Below, one piece after another: positions 24,957 through 37,560 of a DNA stretch of 64,000 nt (its first letter is position 1; each line of letters begins with the position of its first letter). The position numbers and the translations under genes are program-made. Source of the DNA: Tolypeutes matacus (lineage: Eukaryota; Chordata; Mammalia; Cingulata; Chlamyphoridae); assembly GCA_026826555.1 (NCBI GenBank), contig JAKSZT010054324.1:1584143-1648142 (forward strand), in the 5' to 3' direction. The notes under the pieces were generated by a model. That model was not told where the DNA came from and made no database searches. It was given only the letters and a program-made list of their open reading frames with translations.

Positions 24957-25078
24957 AGAACTGGAGGTTCCAGAGAGAAGAGAAAATTCTGCCTCAAGAC
25001 TCCAGTATCAACTCCCTTCAGAAAATCTAGCCTATTCAACTCCACTATGAATTTCAGACTCATGACTTCAACATCAAC
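24957..25078 (+). mobile_element. MLT2-like LTR fragment
   Basis: 'AAAATTCTGCCTCAAGACTC' followed by 'CTATGAATTTCAGACTCATG' matches the central part of MLT2-type LTRs. The 54573-54980 copy has the corresponding segment. Only about 120 bp is recognisable. Confidence 0.55.
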
Positions 25079-25084
25079 TTGTAT

Positions 25085-26395
25085 TGGAATTCCAATGTCG
25101 GAAAAATACCACATGTTACACCTATTCTTCCCTCTCCCTCCCTTCAGAACCTCTGGCGACCACTGCCTTTATATCAATGTTAGAAGTTCTTCTATTACTA
25201 GAATAATCTACTTCAGTCCATAGTTCTATTCCCTTTTAATGTTTGTTCATTCCTCAATCTTGAGGATTTTGGGATGGTGATGCCCACTCAGCTTCTGATT
25301 AAAAGGGAGCTTATATCCCATGGGGCAGGTGGGTGGAACTGTCTTGCTTGCAGTTGGAGATACTCTCTGTTTTGGGGGATGGGCATTGTCTTTCACCATC
25401 CTTTTGTTAATTGTCCTGGGTGAGACCAGTGAATTGGAGAGTAGGTGTTGACTGCAACTCTGCTGAGATTCAGGGCTCAATTGGCATATGAATAGCAGGT
25501 AGTGTTAATTATAGATTCAGATAAAAGGGGCATAAGAACCATGTTTAAGAAAATAAGTTAGTCCAACTCTGATATATTGTGAGGATAGGTTATCATATAT
25601 TCCAAGGTAAAGCCCACCTTCAGGATGCCAAATTCTTGAGGTTGTCTGCCCTGCTTATAGTGTCTAGATGTCTCTAGAGCCCTCAGGAGCCCCCTGCTTG
25701 AAGCATTGTTTATTGCAGCCATCAATGAGATCCTTCTAAGACATGGATAAGCGTAACCTCTGGAATGAACTCCCAACTCACTTTGAAATCTCTTAGCCAT
25801 AAAATCTCATTTGTGTTTAATATTTCCCCCTTTTGAAAAAGGTCTTTTTCTAAATGCATCACTAGTTGGTGATTGGTAAGAATACCTTGCTCTCATCCTG
25901 GGAGTCATGTCCCAAGCCAGTGGAAGGTAGTAAATTTATATGCTGAGTTTGACTTAGAAAGAGGCCATATTAGAGCAAAAACGAGGCTTTCAGGAGGTAA
26001 CTCTTGGTCAACACATAATACTAGGCTAAGTTTCAATTTCACAAGAACAAGGTTCATAAATACAAACATCAATATCAAGGGCCTGGCCTATTGGTCTGTC
26101 CTTCTTCACTAGGCACTGCCCATGTACTCTAGGGACTCTTGCCACTCTGCTAGAGAATGTAGCAGGACTCTCCAGGATAGGAATTCTGTATTCTTTTGGT
26201 TATTGTGTGGGTCTGCACCCACCAAGACAATAACCCATGACCACTTAAATGCATCAGTATTCTATAGAGGCATGCCACAGGTACACACATCCCCCACCAT
26301 CAACACCCTGCACCAGTGATCCTCCCCTGCCACAGTTGCGACACTTCTGCAATCCTAAACCTCCCCCAAAGCAAAGCCTAAATAAATAAATAAAA
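25085..26395 (-). mobile_element. L1 3'-UTR-like block, antisense
   Basis: The part 25250-25720 is the reverse-orientation counterpart of the repeat at 16143-16620. Sequence on either side (to about 26395) continues without a clear break and ends in an AAAT-rich stretch. I infer a long L1 3' UTR or related repeat. The open frames here (25247-25480, 25558-25800, 25873-26112) lie inside the repeat and are not genes. Confidence 0.5.
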
Positions 26396-26479
26396 ATAAT
26401 GAAAAATATGAATAAAATTTTTAAAATTTTACTTTCACTTTTAAAAATTGCCCTTAAAAAGAATTATATCAAGGAGAAA

Positions 26480-27120
26480 AAAATACTTTCATTTTAATGC
26501 AAATTTTACCATTTTCCAATTCTTCCCATCTCTTCTTGTACTACTAATTTCTTTCTTTTTGCTTTAACCTGAAGAATTCCCTTTAGCATTTCTAAGAATG
26601 CAGATCTGCCCAATATAAATTATCTTAGCTTCCATTTATTGAAGATGTCTTTATTTCACCTTCATTTTTGAAAGACATTTTCACTGAAGAAGGAATTTTA
26701 TGTTGTCAATTTTTTCTTTCAATATTTTAAGATGCCATTCTAATGTCTCCTGCTTTTTCATGTTTCTGAAGAGAAGTTACCTCCTGCATCTCTTATTGTT
26801 ATTTACCTTTATAGAATATGTTTTTTTCTCTGATTTTTAAAAAATAATATTTTCTCTTTACACTTGGATTTCAACAATTTGGTTAAGAGGGGTATTTAAC
26901 ATAACTGGGGTATGGTGAGTTATTGAATCAATGAGTTGATAATTTTTATAAAAATTGGAGAACAGGATATACATTTTTAAAAAATTTTGCCTTGTTCTCT
27001 CTTACTCCTCTCAATAAGATATTACAAATACATGTATATTAGACTGTATGTATACTACTCTACTTGATATTAGCCTACAATTCACTGACACTATGTTTTT
27101 TATTCAAATAGTTTTCTCTC
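26480..27120 (-). mobile_element. Old L1M, part A (left of nested insertion)
   Basis: Antisense L1M ORF1-region sequence: 'GATGTCTTTATTTCACCTTC' near 26645, 'TTTTTCTTTCAATATTTTAA' near 26710, then 'TTTCTGAAGAGAAGTTACC' near 26763. The expected continuation reappears at 33436 beyond the younger L1, so these are two halves of one old element. Confidence 0.7.
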
Positions 27121-27409
27121 TGCTACATTTTTAAATTTATAATGTTTTTAATTTTTTAAAACTTTATTAGAGAAGTTGAGGGTTTACAAAATGATTTTGC
27201 ATAAAATACAGAATTCCCATATACCACCACACCACGAACACCATATGCTGGTGTAGAATATTTGCTACTATTGATGATAACACATTTTAATATTTGTGGT
27301 ATTAATTAAAGTCCATGGTGATTTAGGGTTCACTGTGTAGTATAGTCTCATGGATTTTTAAAATTCTTTTACCATATATACAATCTAACATTTCTCCTTT
27401 TAATCATAT

Positions 27410-27411
<2 letters not shown>

Positions 27412-27446
<35 letters not shown>
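27412..27446. repeat. (TA)n microsatellite
   Basis: A pure TA run inside the 3' UTR of the nested L1. Confidence 0.95.
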
Positions 27447-27451
<5 letters not shown>

Positions 27452-28795
27452 TTCAGTGCTGTTAAATATGTTCAGTTTTGTGCTACCATCAAAACCATAC
27501 CTTACCAAAACATTTCCATCATTCCAAATAGGAATCCTGCACATTTTAAGACTTAACTTCCCATTTCCTATCCTCACCCTGATGCCTGGTAACCTATATT
27601 CTAGACTCTGACTCTATGAGTTTTCTTATTATAATTGTTTCAAAACAATGAAAGCATACAATATTAGTCCTTCTTTGTCTGGCTCAGCATGAAGTTTCAT
27701 CCAGGTTGTCGTATACATCAGTACTTCATTCCTTTTCATTGTGTATATATACCACATTTTATTTAGCCATTCATTCATTGATCACCACTTGGACTGTTTC
27801 CATCTTTTGGCAATTGTGAATAATGCTCCTATGAACATTTGTGTGCAAACAACTGTTCAGTCCCTGCCTTCAAATATTTTATGTTCACACCTAGTAGTGT
27901 GATTGCTGGGTGATTTTGTAGTTCCGTACTTAGCATTCTGAGGAAACACCAAACTATCTTTCACAGCTACTGCACCATTTTACATTGTCACCAGCAGTGA
28001 ATGAGTGTACCTATTTCTCAGAATCCTCTCCAACACTTCTTATTTTCCATTTTTTTAATAGCAGTCATTTTAATGAGTTTGAAATGGTACTGCAATGTGG
28101 TTTTGAGAAACAAAAGATTTATTTTGATTTTGATTTATCTATTTTTATTTTTGTTGTTTGTGCTTTGGGTGTATAGTCTAAGAAATCATTGTCTAACACA
28201 AGGTCCTAAAAATGTTTCCCTAGGTTTTCTTCTAGGAGTTTGTTAGTTCTAGCTCTTATATTTAAGTCTTTGATTCATTTTGAGTTGATTTTTTACTTAT
28301 GGTGTGAGGGAGGAGTCTTCCTATCCCTCCCCACCCCCCAAAGGAAAATCCAGTTTTCCCAACACCATTTGTTGAAGAAACGATTTTTTCTCTTTCTGAA
28401 TTGAGTGGTCTTTGTCACTTTGTCAAAATCAGTTGGCCATAAATGCAAGGGTTGATTTCTTAGCTCTTAATTCTACTCCATTAGTCTATATGTCTGTCCT
28501 TGTACCAGAACCATGCTGTTTTGATAACTGTGGCTTTGTAACAAGTTTTAAGATTGGGAAGTGTGAGTCCGCTGACTTCATTCTTCTTTTTAAAGATGAC
28601 TTTAGTTATTTAGGGCACCTCACCCTTCCAAATAAATTTGATAATTGGCTTTTCCATTTCTGCAAAGAAGGTTGCTGGAATTTTGATTGGGATTGCACTG
28701 AATCCATAAATTGTTTTGGCTAGTATTGACACCTTAATGATATTTAGTCATTTAATCCATGAATAGGGAATATCCTTCCATTTATTTGGGTCTTT

Positions 28796-31160
28796 TTAAT
28801 TTCTTTTACCACTGTCTTGTAGATCTCTGTGTACAAGTCCTTTACATTCCTTGGTTAGATTTATTCCTAGATATTTGATTCTTTTAGTTGCTATTGTGAA
28901 AGGAGTTTTTGTCTTTATTTTTTCTTGCATTATTTTATTACTTATGAATAGAAGCACAGCTGATTTGTGGATATTGATCTCATACCCTATCACATTGCTG
29001 AATTCATTTATTGGCTCTAGGAACTTTGCTATGGATTTTTCAGTATTTTCTGTATATAGGACCATATCATCTGCAAACAGAGAAAATGTTATTTCTTTCT
29101 TTCCAATTTTGAAGGCTTTTATTTCTTCTTCTTGCCTAATTGCCTTGGCTAGAACTTCCAGTACAATGTTCAGTAACAGTGGTGATGGTAGGCATCCTTT
29201 TCTTGTTCCTGATCTTAGAGGGACAACTGTCAGTCTTTCACCATTAAGTAGGATGTTAGTTGTGGACTTTTCATCTATGCCCTTCATCATGTTGAGGAAA
29301 TTTCCTTCTATTCTTAGTGTACTAAGTGTTTTTTTCATGAATCGGTGCTGGATTTTCTCAAGTACCTTTTCCATATCAATTGAGATGACCATGTGGGTTT
29401 TTTTAAATTTTTCATTCTGTTAATGTGGTGTAAAGAAAAACATTAATTGGTTTTCTTAAGTTGAATCACCCTTACATACAAGGGTTAAATCCCACATGAT
29501 CATGGTGTTAAATTATTTTAATATATTGTTGCATGCAATTTGCTAATATTTTTTTGAGGATTTTTGCATCTATTTTCATTAGAGATATTGGTCTGTAGTT
29601 TTCTTTTGTGGTATCTTTACCTGGCTGTGATGTGAAGGTGATGTTGGCCTCATGGAATGAATTAGGGAGTATTCCCTTCTCTTCCATTTTTTGGATAGTT
29701 TGGGAAGAATTGGAGTTAACCTTTCTTGAAATGTTTGGTAGAATTCCCCTATGAAGCCATCTGTTCCTGGGCTTTTCTTTGTTGGAAGAGTTTTGCTTAT
29801 TGATTCAATCACTTTCCTAGTAATTGGTTTTTTGGTATCTTGTATATCTTATAGAGTCAGTGTAGGTAGTTTGTATTTCTAAGACTTTGTCCATTTCATC
29901 TAGCTTATCTAATTTATTTGCATACAGTTGGTCATAGTATCCATTTATAGTCATTTTTATATCAGCAGGGTAAATAGTAATGTCCCCATTTTCATTTCTG
30001 ATTTTCATTACATTTATCCTTTTTTTTTTTTTTTTTTTTTTTTCTCTTTGTCAGTATTGCTAAAGGTTTGTCAACCAACTTTTGGTTTTGTTGATTCTTT
30101 CTCTTCTTTTTGTTTTCTATTTCATTTATTTCTACTCTGATCCTTGTTATTTCCTTCTTTCTGCTTGCTTTGGGTTTAATTTGCTCTTTTTCTAGTTTTC
30201 CTGTTTTGAGCTTAGGTCTCTGATTTGAAGTCTATCTTCTTTTTTTAATGTAAGCATTTGGAGCTATAAATTTTCCTCTCAGCACTGCCTTCACTGCATC
30301 CCATAAGTTTTGGTAGCTTGCATTTTCATTTGCATTTGACTCAAGATATTTCATCATTTTGCTTTTGATTTCCTCTTTCAATCATTGATTGTTCAAGAGT
30401 ATATTGTTTAATTTTCACCTGTTTGTGAATTTTCCCTTTCTCCCTCTCTGATTGATTTCTAGCTTCATTCCATTGTGGTTGGAAAATATACATTGTATGC
30501 TTTCATTATTTTTGAATTTATTGACACTTGTTTTGTGATCCAACATATGGTTTATCCTAGAGAATGACCCATGTGCACCTGAGAAGTATGTATATTCTGG
30601 TTTTGTTGGGTGAAGTGTCTATATATGTCCTTTAGGTATAATTGGTTTATTGTATCATTCAAGTCCTATACTTCCTTATTGATCTTCTGACTGTATGTTC
30701 TATCCATTATTGAGAGTGTGTTAAAGCCTTCTACTATTGACATAGAACTGTCAATTGCTCCCTTCAAATCTGTCAGTATTTGCTTCATATATTTTAGGGC
30801 TCTGCTGTTATGTACATATGTAATTATAATTATTGCATCTTTCTGTTGAATTGTTGCTTTTGTCAGTATTTCCTGGCTATCATTGTCCCTTGTAAATGGT
30901 TTTTACTTAAAGTTTATTTTAACCAATATTAGTATAGCCATCCTGCTCTTGATTGCTTACTACTTGGATGATATATATTTTTCCCATCTTTTCATCATCA
31001 ACTTACTTGTACCTTTGACTTTAAGGTGAGTCTCTTGCAGACAGCATAGAGTTTGTTCATTCTTTTTTATCCATTCTGCCAATCTTTGCCTTTTGACTGG
31101 AAAGTTTAACCCATTTACATTTAAAGTCACTACTGGTAATACAGGTCTTTCTTCTGCCAT
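28796..31160 (-). pseudogene. L1 ORF2 (endonuclease + reverse transcriptase), broken
   Basis: The frame starts near 31160. The endonuclease N-terminal piece (30960-31160) shows 'LNVNGL' and 'CCLQETHL', the conserved start of the APE-like nuclease of L1 ORF2. Reverse-transcriptase pieces follow: 29817-30008, 29579-29812 ('KKSPGTDGF') and the longest intact run, 28796-29392 (198 codons). That run carries 'GTRKGCLPSPLL' and the catalytic 'FADDM' at its residues 106-110. ORF2p nicks target DNA and copies L1 RNA in place. Here stop codons and frame changes separate the pieces, a T run at 30020-30043 expands within it, and the cysteine-rich C terminus is not open, so no active enzyme is expected. 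Confidence 0.85.
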
Positions 31161-31214
31161 TTTGACTATTTAGCCTTTCTAAGTCTTATACCTTTTTTTG
31201 TCTCTAACTTCCAT

Positions 31215-31436
31215 TAAAGTCTACTTTTATTTTATTTTATTTTTTTTAAAGATTTTTATTTATTTATTCATTTATCCCCCCCTTGCTGCTTTTGTGCTCG
31301 CTGGGTCAGCTAACCACACCGTGCAGGTAGGCTTGCCTTCACCAGGAGGCCCTGGGAACCGAACCCGGGACCTCCCATATGGTAAACGGGATCCCTACTG
31401 ATTGAGCCACAGCCGCTTCCCTAAAGTCTACTTTTA
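31215..31436 (-). mobile_element. tRNA-derived SINE (DAS type) inserted in L1
   Basis: Exact direct repeat 'TAAAGTCTACTTTTA' at 31215-31229 and 31422-31436 flanks the copy. It lies just upstream of ORF2 in the nested L1. On the plus strand it begins with a T-rich tail, then a non-tRNA segment ('CTGGGTCAGCTAACCAC') and the antisense tRNA-like head with B box 'GGGTTCGGTTCC'-like sequence near 31358-31370. It is the long form, like the copy at 35509-35750, and is younger than the L1 it interrupts. Confidence 0.9.
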
Positions 31437-31499
31437 AATTTACATGCTTTCTTGTGTTCTACTATATTGAGTGCCTTCTCATACTATCTGGATGTATTA

Positions 31500-32200
31500 T
31501 CATCTGTTTTACATGTGGTTACCATAGGATTAAAATTTAACATCTTAAATGTATAACAATTGTTTATATTTGGTTCCATCAGATATAAAATTCTCAGCTG
31601 GCAGTTGTTTTCCTTTAGCACTTTAAGTATTTCATCCCAATTTCTTCTTGCTTCTATGAAAAATTGGCACTCAATCTAATTGGGACTCCCTTGTATGCAA
31701 AATGTTGCTTTTCTCTTGCAGTTTTCAGAACTCTTTCCTTTATCCTTTGCATTTGAGAGTGTAATCAATATATGATGGGCTATATTTTTCTTCATGATTA
31801 TCTTGTTTGGTGTTCTCTGAGCTTTTTGGGTGTGCAAATTCACGTCTTTTGTTAAGTGTGGCAGTTTTCTGTCATTATTTCTTTGACTATTCCTTCTGTC
31901 CCTTTCTCTCTTTCTTCTCCTTCTGAGATTCCCATAATGTGTATATTGGTGCCCTTGATAGTGTTCTATAGCTGTCCAAGGCTATTTTCACTTTTAATAT
32001 TCATTTTTTCTTTCTGCTTCACAGTGTGACTCATTTCAAGTGTCTTGTGTTCAAGTCTACTCAGTCTTTCTTCTGCTAGCTTCAATCTACCCTTAAAACC
32101 CTCCTGGGTTATTGTGGTCTTCAACTTCAGCAATCGTGTTTGGTTCCTTCTTTTCTTGTTTCTTTGCTTATCTTGTAATCTTTTGTTGCACACTGTACAT
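31500..32200 (-). pseudogene. L1 ORF1 remnant (coiled-coil RNA-binding protein)
   Basis: The minus-strand frame 31966-32193 encodes a charged, heptad-like stretch ('RLKLAEERLSRLEHKTLEMS') followed by 'QKEKMNIKSENSLGQL'. This corresponds to the coiled-coil and adjacent part of L1 ORF1p, the trimeric RNA chaperone that packages L1 RNA. Downstream sequence to about 31500 still resembles ORF1 but is interrupted by stops. The recognisable length is less than the usual roughly 1 kb. Confidence 0.65.
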
Positions 32201-32339
32201 TTTAATATTTTAAATTTTAACTTTGAGATTTACTCCTTGGGATGTCTGTTTTGTTTTAGTTTTTTTTTTGTGTGTGTGTGGGTGTGGGGGGGTTGGTTTT
32301 GTAACCACCTGGTGATAAGAAAGAGATTTTCTTGAGCTT

Positions 32340-33435
32340 ATGTCCCTCTATCAGGAAGGTCTGCCCACAGTGAATGCACTGTGCAGGGTTTGCCCTGGCC
32401 TACTGCACCTCTGTTTTACCCTGGGCTCTTGCTTCTTAGTTGTTTTGGAGTTCCCCTGTTTACAGGAGTGTGGTAGGCCCTGTTTCCCAGGAGATAAACC
32501 TTGGTACTGGTTATCTGAAGTTAGCAGGCCTTTGTCCCAGATTGTCTGCCTCTATAGTTTTTGTACTCTTTTCATTGTCTCATGCTGCTTTTGCTTGGGG
32601 GGCAAATTCTGGGAGGAGAGTCACCCCAGGGAGAACTTTTCTAATTCAGTATTTCCCAGCCAAAATAGGGCCAGGAATCCATGAAGGGCTGCAGACCAGA
32701 TCCAAAGTGCCCTGTGGAGGTGGTCAGGAAGGGTGCCCAAAAGTTAGATGATGGGGCACGACTCACCTTGCAGTACACCCACAGTCTGTGCCTTGGACTG
32801 TGTAGTCTTCTTATTTCCTTGTCTCTTAATAAAGGCTTTACTCCCTTGCCTAAAAAAAAAAACAAAAAACAAAAACAAAAACACAACCTTATCTGTGTGC
32901 TCCCCAAAGATGAGCTTTTCTGGCCTGCCCAGCAAATGTAGCCTTTTCAGCTAACTTTCCCCACAGCCCTGAGGAAACCCTGCAACTCTGCATCTTTAAA
33001 TCTCCACTGCCTCTGCCTCTGCCCCTGCCTGGAGAGGGTTAAAACAAGGGCTGCCGCCTTTTTCTGGAGCTGGGTTGAAACAATAGCTGCGCTCAGAGCT
33101 GGGACTCAGTTATCCAAATTAGCTAACGAAAAGCCAGCCATGATCATTGATCATTTGTGCATACCCTTGTTTTATGTCCCTTTCTGTTACTAACTTCTAG
33201 CCAGGGTCTGGACCCCATAGCAGCTTGCCATGAGAGTGGGGGTTGGGAGCCATACAGTGAGAACAATTTATAGTTCTTTACCATAATTTATCAGCCTCTA
33301 CCTCCTGTTCTTCCCTAGATGCTATACAGTGTTCTTCTGACCTCTGGGGTTTCAGAATAGTTGTTTCAGACAGTTCCTGCCTGTTTAATAGTTTTTTGAA
33401 GAAAGGACTGAGTCCTAGAGCTCCCTACTCTGCCA
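32340..33435 (-). promoter_or_regulatory. L1 5' UTR
   Basis: Richer in GC than the rest of the element, ending at 33435, where the antisense of the L1 start ('CTACTCTGCC') lies. In L1s this region carries the internal RNA polymerase II promoter. The several overlapping open frames on both strands (32340-32954) are features of the UTR, not genes. An A-rich run lies at 32851-32880. Confidence 0.6.
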
Positions 33436-33880
33436 TTTTCTCTCAAAGTATCTGCTTCAGTTTTGACAACATCTATTGACCAGCTTTCAAATTCGCTGAT
33501 GCCTTCTTCTTTAATATCCAATTTGTTGTTAAGCCCAATCTATACATTTTTAGTCAGATATTGCAGTGTTCAATTCTAGAATTCCTACTTTGTCCAATTT
33601 TAGAGTTTTCATTTCTCTGCTGAGATTCCCCATCTGTTTCACCAATATTTCCTTCTTTCCCTACAAATTTTTAAACACAGTTAAAATAGCTGTTTTAAAT
33701 TTCCTTATTGGCTTAATCCAATAACTAAATCATCTCTTGATCTGCTTTTAGTAATCATGTTTCTTCTTGATTTTAGGTTGTGCTTTCCTACTACTTTGCA
33801 TGTCATATAATTTTTCAGATTATTCCAATCTTGCCTTAATAGAGTAGAGAGTACAGCTTTTGTTTTGCTTTGTTATTACA
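33436..33880 (-). mobile_element. Old L1M, part B (right of nested insertion)
   Basis: Continuation of the old L1M: 'CATCTATTGACCAGCTTTCA', 'TTCTCTGCTGAGATTCCCCA' and 'TACTACTTTGCATGTCATAT', matching the antisense ORF1/5' region of L1M elements in the right order after part A. It may extend to about 34200. Confidence 0.75.
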
Positions 33881-35508
33881 AGAGAATTCATGTCCCTTCC
33901 TCTGTGTGATGGGAGAGAGAACGAACATTCCAATTCCTCCTACCACCACGTTGAGCTGATATCAAGGCCAGTTTTAATTAGATTATTTTACCTGTGACTA
34001 GCCCAACCCACAACTTACTGTGGCTGTGCTTTCATTTTGATCTTGTAATCATTTGAACTGAGAGGAATTGTGCTGAAGTTTCATATATTTTTGGATCATG
34101 CTTAGATTTAACTCAGGCATAGCCCAGAATCCAAGTACCATGAAAAAGTGAAAGGCTACATTATTTCTTTCCACTCCCTAGCCCTTTTTCTACTTCTGCT
34201 TTTCCAGCAAAAGTCAAGACTAAGAGTGCCATGAGAATTATTAGGCCTAGTGATTTATCATTTTGGGGATCTTCAGGATTATATTCTATCCATAAAGCTT
34301 ATAATGTCCTCTAATGATCTTCTAATACCATTTTGTCCCTATAAAATCTCTGCTCCTATGGCTGGTCCATTTCTCCCTCTGCTCATTTCTACAACCAGCT
34401 CTGCAACTCTCTGCTGTCCTATAAAGGATTTTGTTTTTCTCTGTAATTCAGTTTATCAAGACTTCCATGCAGCCACTGTTCTTCATTAACCTTAGAGGAA
34501 AATATTCATTTTGTTTCAATTTTTATTGTTGATACCATGGAAATGAAGTTTTGTTAGTCCTTCAACAACTTAATCTGAAACAGAAGTCCTTTCTTCACAT
34601 CCTTTCAAAATTTATTTTAAGTGCTTTTCACTGTCCCATTTTTATTCCATCAAGTTTAGCTTCCTTACTGATTTTACCACCAAAGCTTTCCTGGCGCTCA
34701 AAAATACCTTCCAGAGTACTAATATAGACTTCCAATAAATAATTTTAATGGCTGTGTTTCAGCTCTGAATAAAAACATTTCATATTTTATTATTCTTAAT
34801 TTAAAACATAATTTCATATACTCCAACTAGTCTCAGACATATTCCCAAGTCCCTAAGTTTCTTCACGTTAATAGGACCACAACTTCTATTGAAATGTGCT
34901 TAGAAATTCTAGAATTTAATGCATACTCCTTCAATAAATCTTGATGATTATACTTTAGAATATTCTTTCTGGAATGTAGCTCCTCAGAGAATTGTCTCTC
35001 TGTCCATGCTCAAGTTATTCTCTGTACAGCACAAAGATATTAACCTGTGTAGGAATATCTGATGGTTTGGAAAATACTGGTGTGGGGTATTTTGGTAATG
35101 TTATTAATGTGGCCCTCTGTCCATGTCACCAAGGCCACAAGGAACATATTTCTTACCACTGTACAGACACCAACTTTCTGCCTTCACCCCTACTCCATGA
35201 AAGGTCTTCATGATCAAATCTCACTGATAACATCCATTCTTAGGCTTACCTTGTATGTGCTGCTAGTGGAGTAAAAATGTGCCCAAATTTATGCACAGCT
35301 ACATGGGAAAAAGCAGACAATGGGAGAGTAGAAAGATGTAGAGAGAAAAATAATAACAAACGTACAGTTTGATAATCCTAGTTTTATGAAACCTTCACCA
35401 GTCTACTGTCAAACACCAAATGTCACAGACATCCTGTGGATGTTTATATACCTAAGGCTTTCTTGTAGTTTCCCTGATCTGAGTATTTCACTGACTAATA
35501 CAAAACAG
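33881..35508. other. Unassigned, partly possible L1M 5' region
   Basis: The first 300 bp may be 5' UTR of the old L1M. The rest has no gene or named repeat; the frames 34250-34489 and 34992-35274 show no motif. Confidence 0.45.
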
Positions 35509-35750
35509 CTCCTAGACTTTTTATTTTTTTTTATTATTTTTTTATTTTTATTTTTATTTTTTTAAAAGATTTTATTTATTTATTCATTTATCCCCCTCTT
35601 GCTGCTTGTGCTCGTTGGGTCAGCTAACCACGCCGTGCGGGCGGGCTTGCCTTCACCAGGAGGCCCCGGGAACCGAACCCGGGGCCTCCCATATGGTAAA
35701 CGGGAACCCTACTGATTGAGCCACAGCCGCTTCCTCCTAGACTTTTTATT
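35509..35750 (-). mobile_element. tRNA-derived SINE (DAS type), long T tail
   Basis: Exact 17-bp direct repeat 'CTCCTAGACTTTTTATT' at 35509-35525 and 35734-35750. A TTTTATT-rich antisense tail runs to about 35565, then 'CTGGGTCAGCTAACCAC'-type body and antisense head. Nearly identical in layout to 31215-31436. The long exact duplication and retained CpG-like sites ('CGCCGTGCGGGCGGGC') suggest a recent insertion. Confidence 0.93.
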
Positions 35751-37314
35751 AGCAGAGAAAAATGTTTAATTTATTTTAGCTGCGATGATATCTATATCCA
35801 AATCTAAACACTTCTTTCAGCTCATTTCTTACATGCCTTCTCCTTCTTCTGTGACACATGCAAGTAATCATTTTCAGCTTTACTGACACATATTGGTGGT
35901 GATGCCCCTATTCATGCTACTCACGTCTCCAGAATATCAATAGTCCTCATTTGTGAACGAGGTTGTTAAATACGTGGTTGTGAAAGTTTGGGTTTGAAGA
36001 TTTTCTGATCATCATATCTACCAGTTTTCCTCAGAGTCTTTCCAATATTGAAGAGGTGCTATTATTCCACTATTATTAAGCACTCATACAAATTGTGAAT
36101 GGAACTCTGTCCACTCTCCAGTTGCCACTTGTTTACCCTCATTCTGATTTAGGCATTAGCCTTCTTGAACATTCTCACAAGCTGGACCACCCACAAGTGC
36201 AGCAAAGTAAAGAGCTATAGAACATGGTATCCAGAGGAGAGAAAGGAGAAGCACTGGAAGCAGGAATGCTGACTACAAACTTATCAGGACTAAGGATGAT
36301 GGATTTTTTGTAATGTCTTCCCCTCCCCATATTCATATATTCAAATAATGATACTCTAAAAATCTGACTATCAATTCTTGGCCACATTATCTTCATACCA
36401 ATTGAGAAATTTCAGGAACTACCTCTAGACATGTGCGCTCCAAACACATAGTAGTAACTTTGAAAGAATAAGCAAATGAGGAATAATTAAGAGAGAAGTG
36501 AACAGGGTAGAAAGAGACAGAAAAGGAGAATATTTTTATATTCTCCAGAATGAATATTGTTCTTGATATTTTAAAAATTTTATGAAGTTAATTTTTGTTT
36601 CTTCAAAGTCCTTTATGATTGTGATGCAGTGAGAGTATTAACAAACATGAGGTTTATGACTGTGACCTGTGATTTGTCTATCCTGAGTCTAATTGTTACA
36701 AGTCTCAGTACACCTTTTCAGTGTTGAAGAGTACATTTTATTTCATTACTATTGACCTCTGCATTGTTCTTTGGTCTATTATTCAAGGTCATCTGGAAAA
36801 TGTTCAGCAAAGACAGCCCATAGCAAAAGGTTTGTTTTCAAAAATTTGAGTTCTCACTAAAGCCTTCTATTCCTTTAGCTAATTTCTGAGGGACATCCTA
36901 TGGCATGATTCCAGGTCCCAAGGATGCAAGGTTTTTTGGGATAGAGAGAGGGATAAGTCACATCTCCGATACCTTTTGGTCCATCCATAACTGATCCATG
37001 AATTTTTTTTTCCATGACCAATTTACTGGTTCAAAAGTTGACCTTTTCACAGAATATGTCACCAAAGTAGTGGAAATGGTGAAAAATGAGAAAGAGTGAC
37101 TTTTAGGTGGAGGCAGACAGCCATAGAGAATATACAGGCACAGGATGGGAATAGCTGGCAAACTCTCAATATATCACATTCAACTTCAAGATTTAGACTT
37201 AACTTTCAATGAGGACACCTAATTCTTGGAAATACTTTTGAACCCCATCTATGTGTTATTCATAAGGTACTCTACTGTGCTCTCCCAAGCATCTCTGTTC
37301 TCTTACTGAAACAT
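35751..37314. other. Unassigned intergenic DNA
   Basis: About 1.6 kb without a gene or a repeat I can name. Confidence 0.5.
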
Positions 37315-37560
37315 AACAAAAATGTATTGGTGCATTTACTGAGCTCACTTTATGCCAGAAGCCTTACCCACTTTACATGCAATGCCCCACTTAAACCTCC
37401 CAATGATGCTATGATCCACTCCCTTTCATATATATTGAAACTGAGGTATAGGTGTTAACTAATTTTCAAAGAACTGAGAGGTACTAAGTATAAGAACTGT
37501 GATTTGGATCCGGCCAAGCCTGATTTCAAAATCAGGGTTCTTAAGCATGACACACTACTG
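37315..37560 (-). mobile_element. MIR SINE
   Basis: Antisense MIR in correct order: 'TTTACTGAGCTCACTTTATG', 'CACTTAAACCTCCCAATGAT', 'GAAACTGAGGTATAGG', then 'TGTGATTTGGATCCGGCC' at the B-box end. Confidence 0.85.

Larger units (their letters stand above)
27112..33444 (-). mobile_element. Near full-length L1 nested in an older L1
   Basis: This is a 6.3-kb antisense L1 including a SINE at 31.2 kb. The plus-strand order is degraded A tail and 3' UTR (27121-27990), ORF2 (about 28000-31160), ORF1 remnant (about 31500-32200) and 5' UTR (to 33435, with 'GGCAGAGTAGG' near the start when read on the minus strand). A 9-bp direct repeat 'TTTTCTCTC' lies at 27112-27120 and 33436-33444 and fits as the target duplication. 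Older L1M sequence reads continuously across the two flanks when the insert is removed. It is nearly complete in length but its frames are broken. Confidence 0.8.

Noticed and set aside
30020..30043. T run as a separate retroposon tail
   Set aside because: It sits within L1 ORF2 with no element body or duplicated flanks; it is better read as homopolymer expansion.
32340..32954. Several overlapping open frames on both strands
   Set aside because: They fall in the L1 5' UTR, which is GC-richer and therefore has fewer stop codons by chance.
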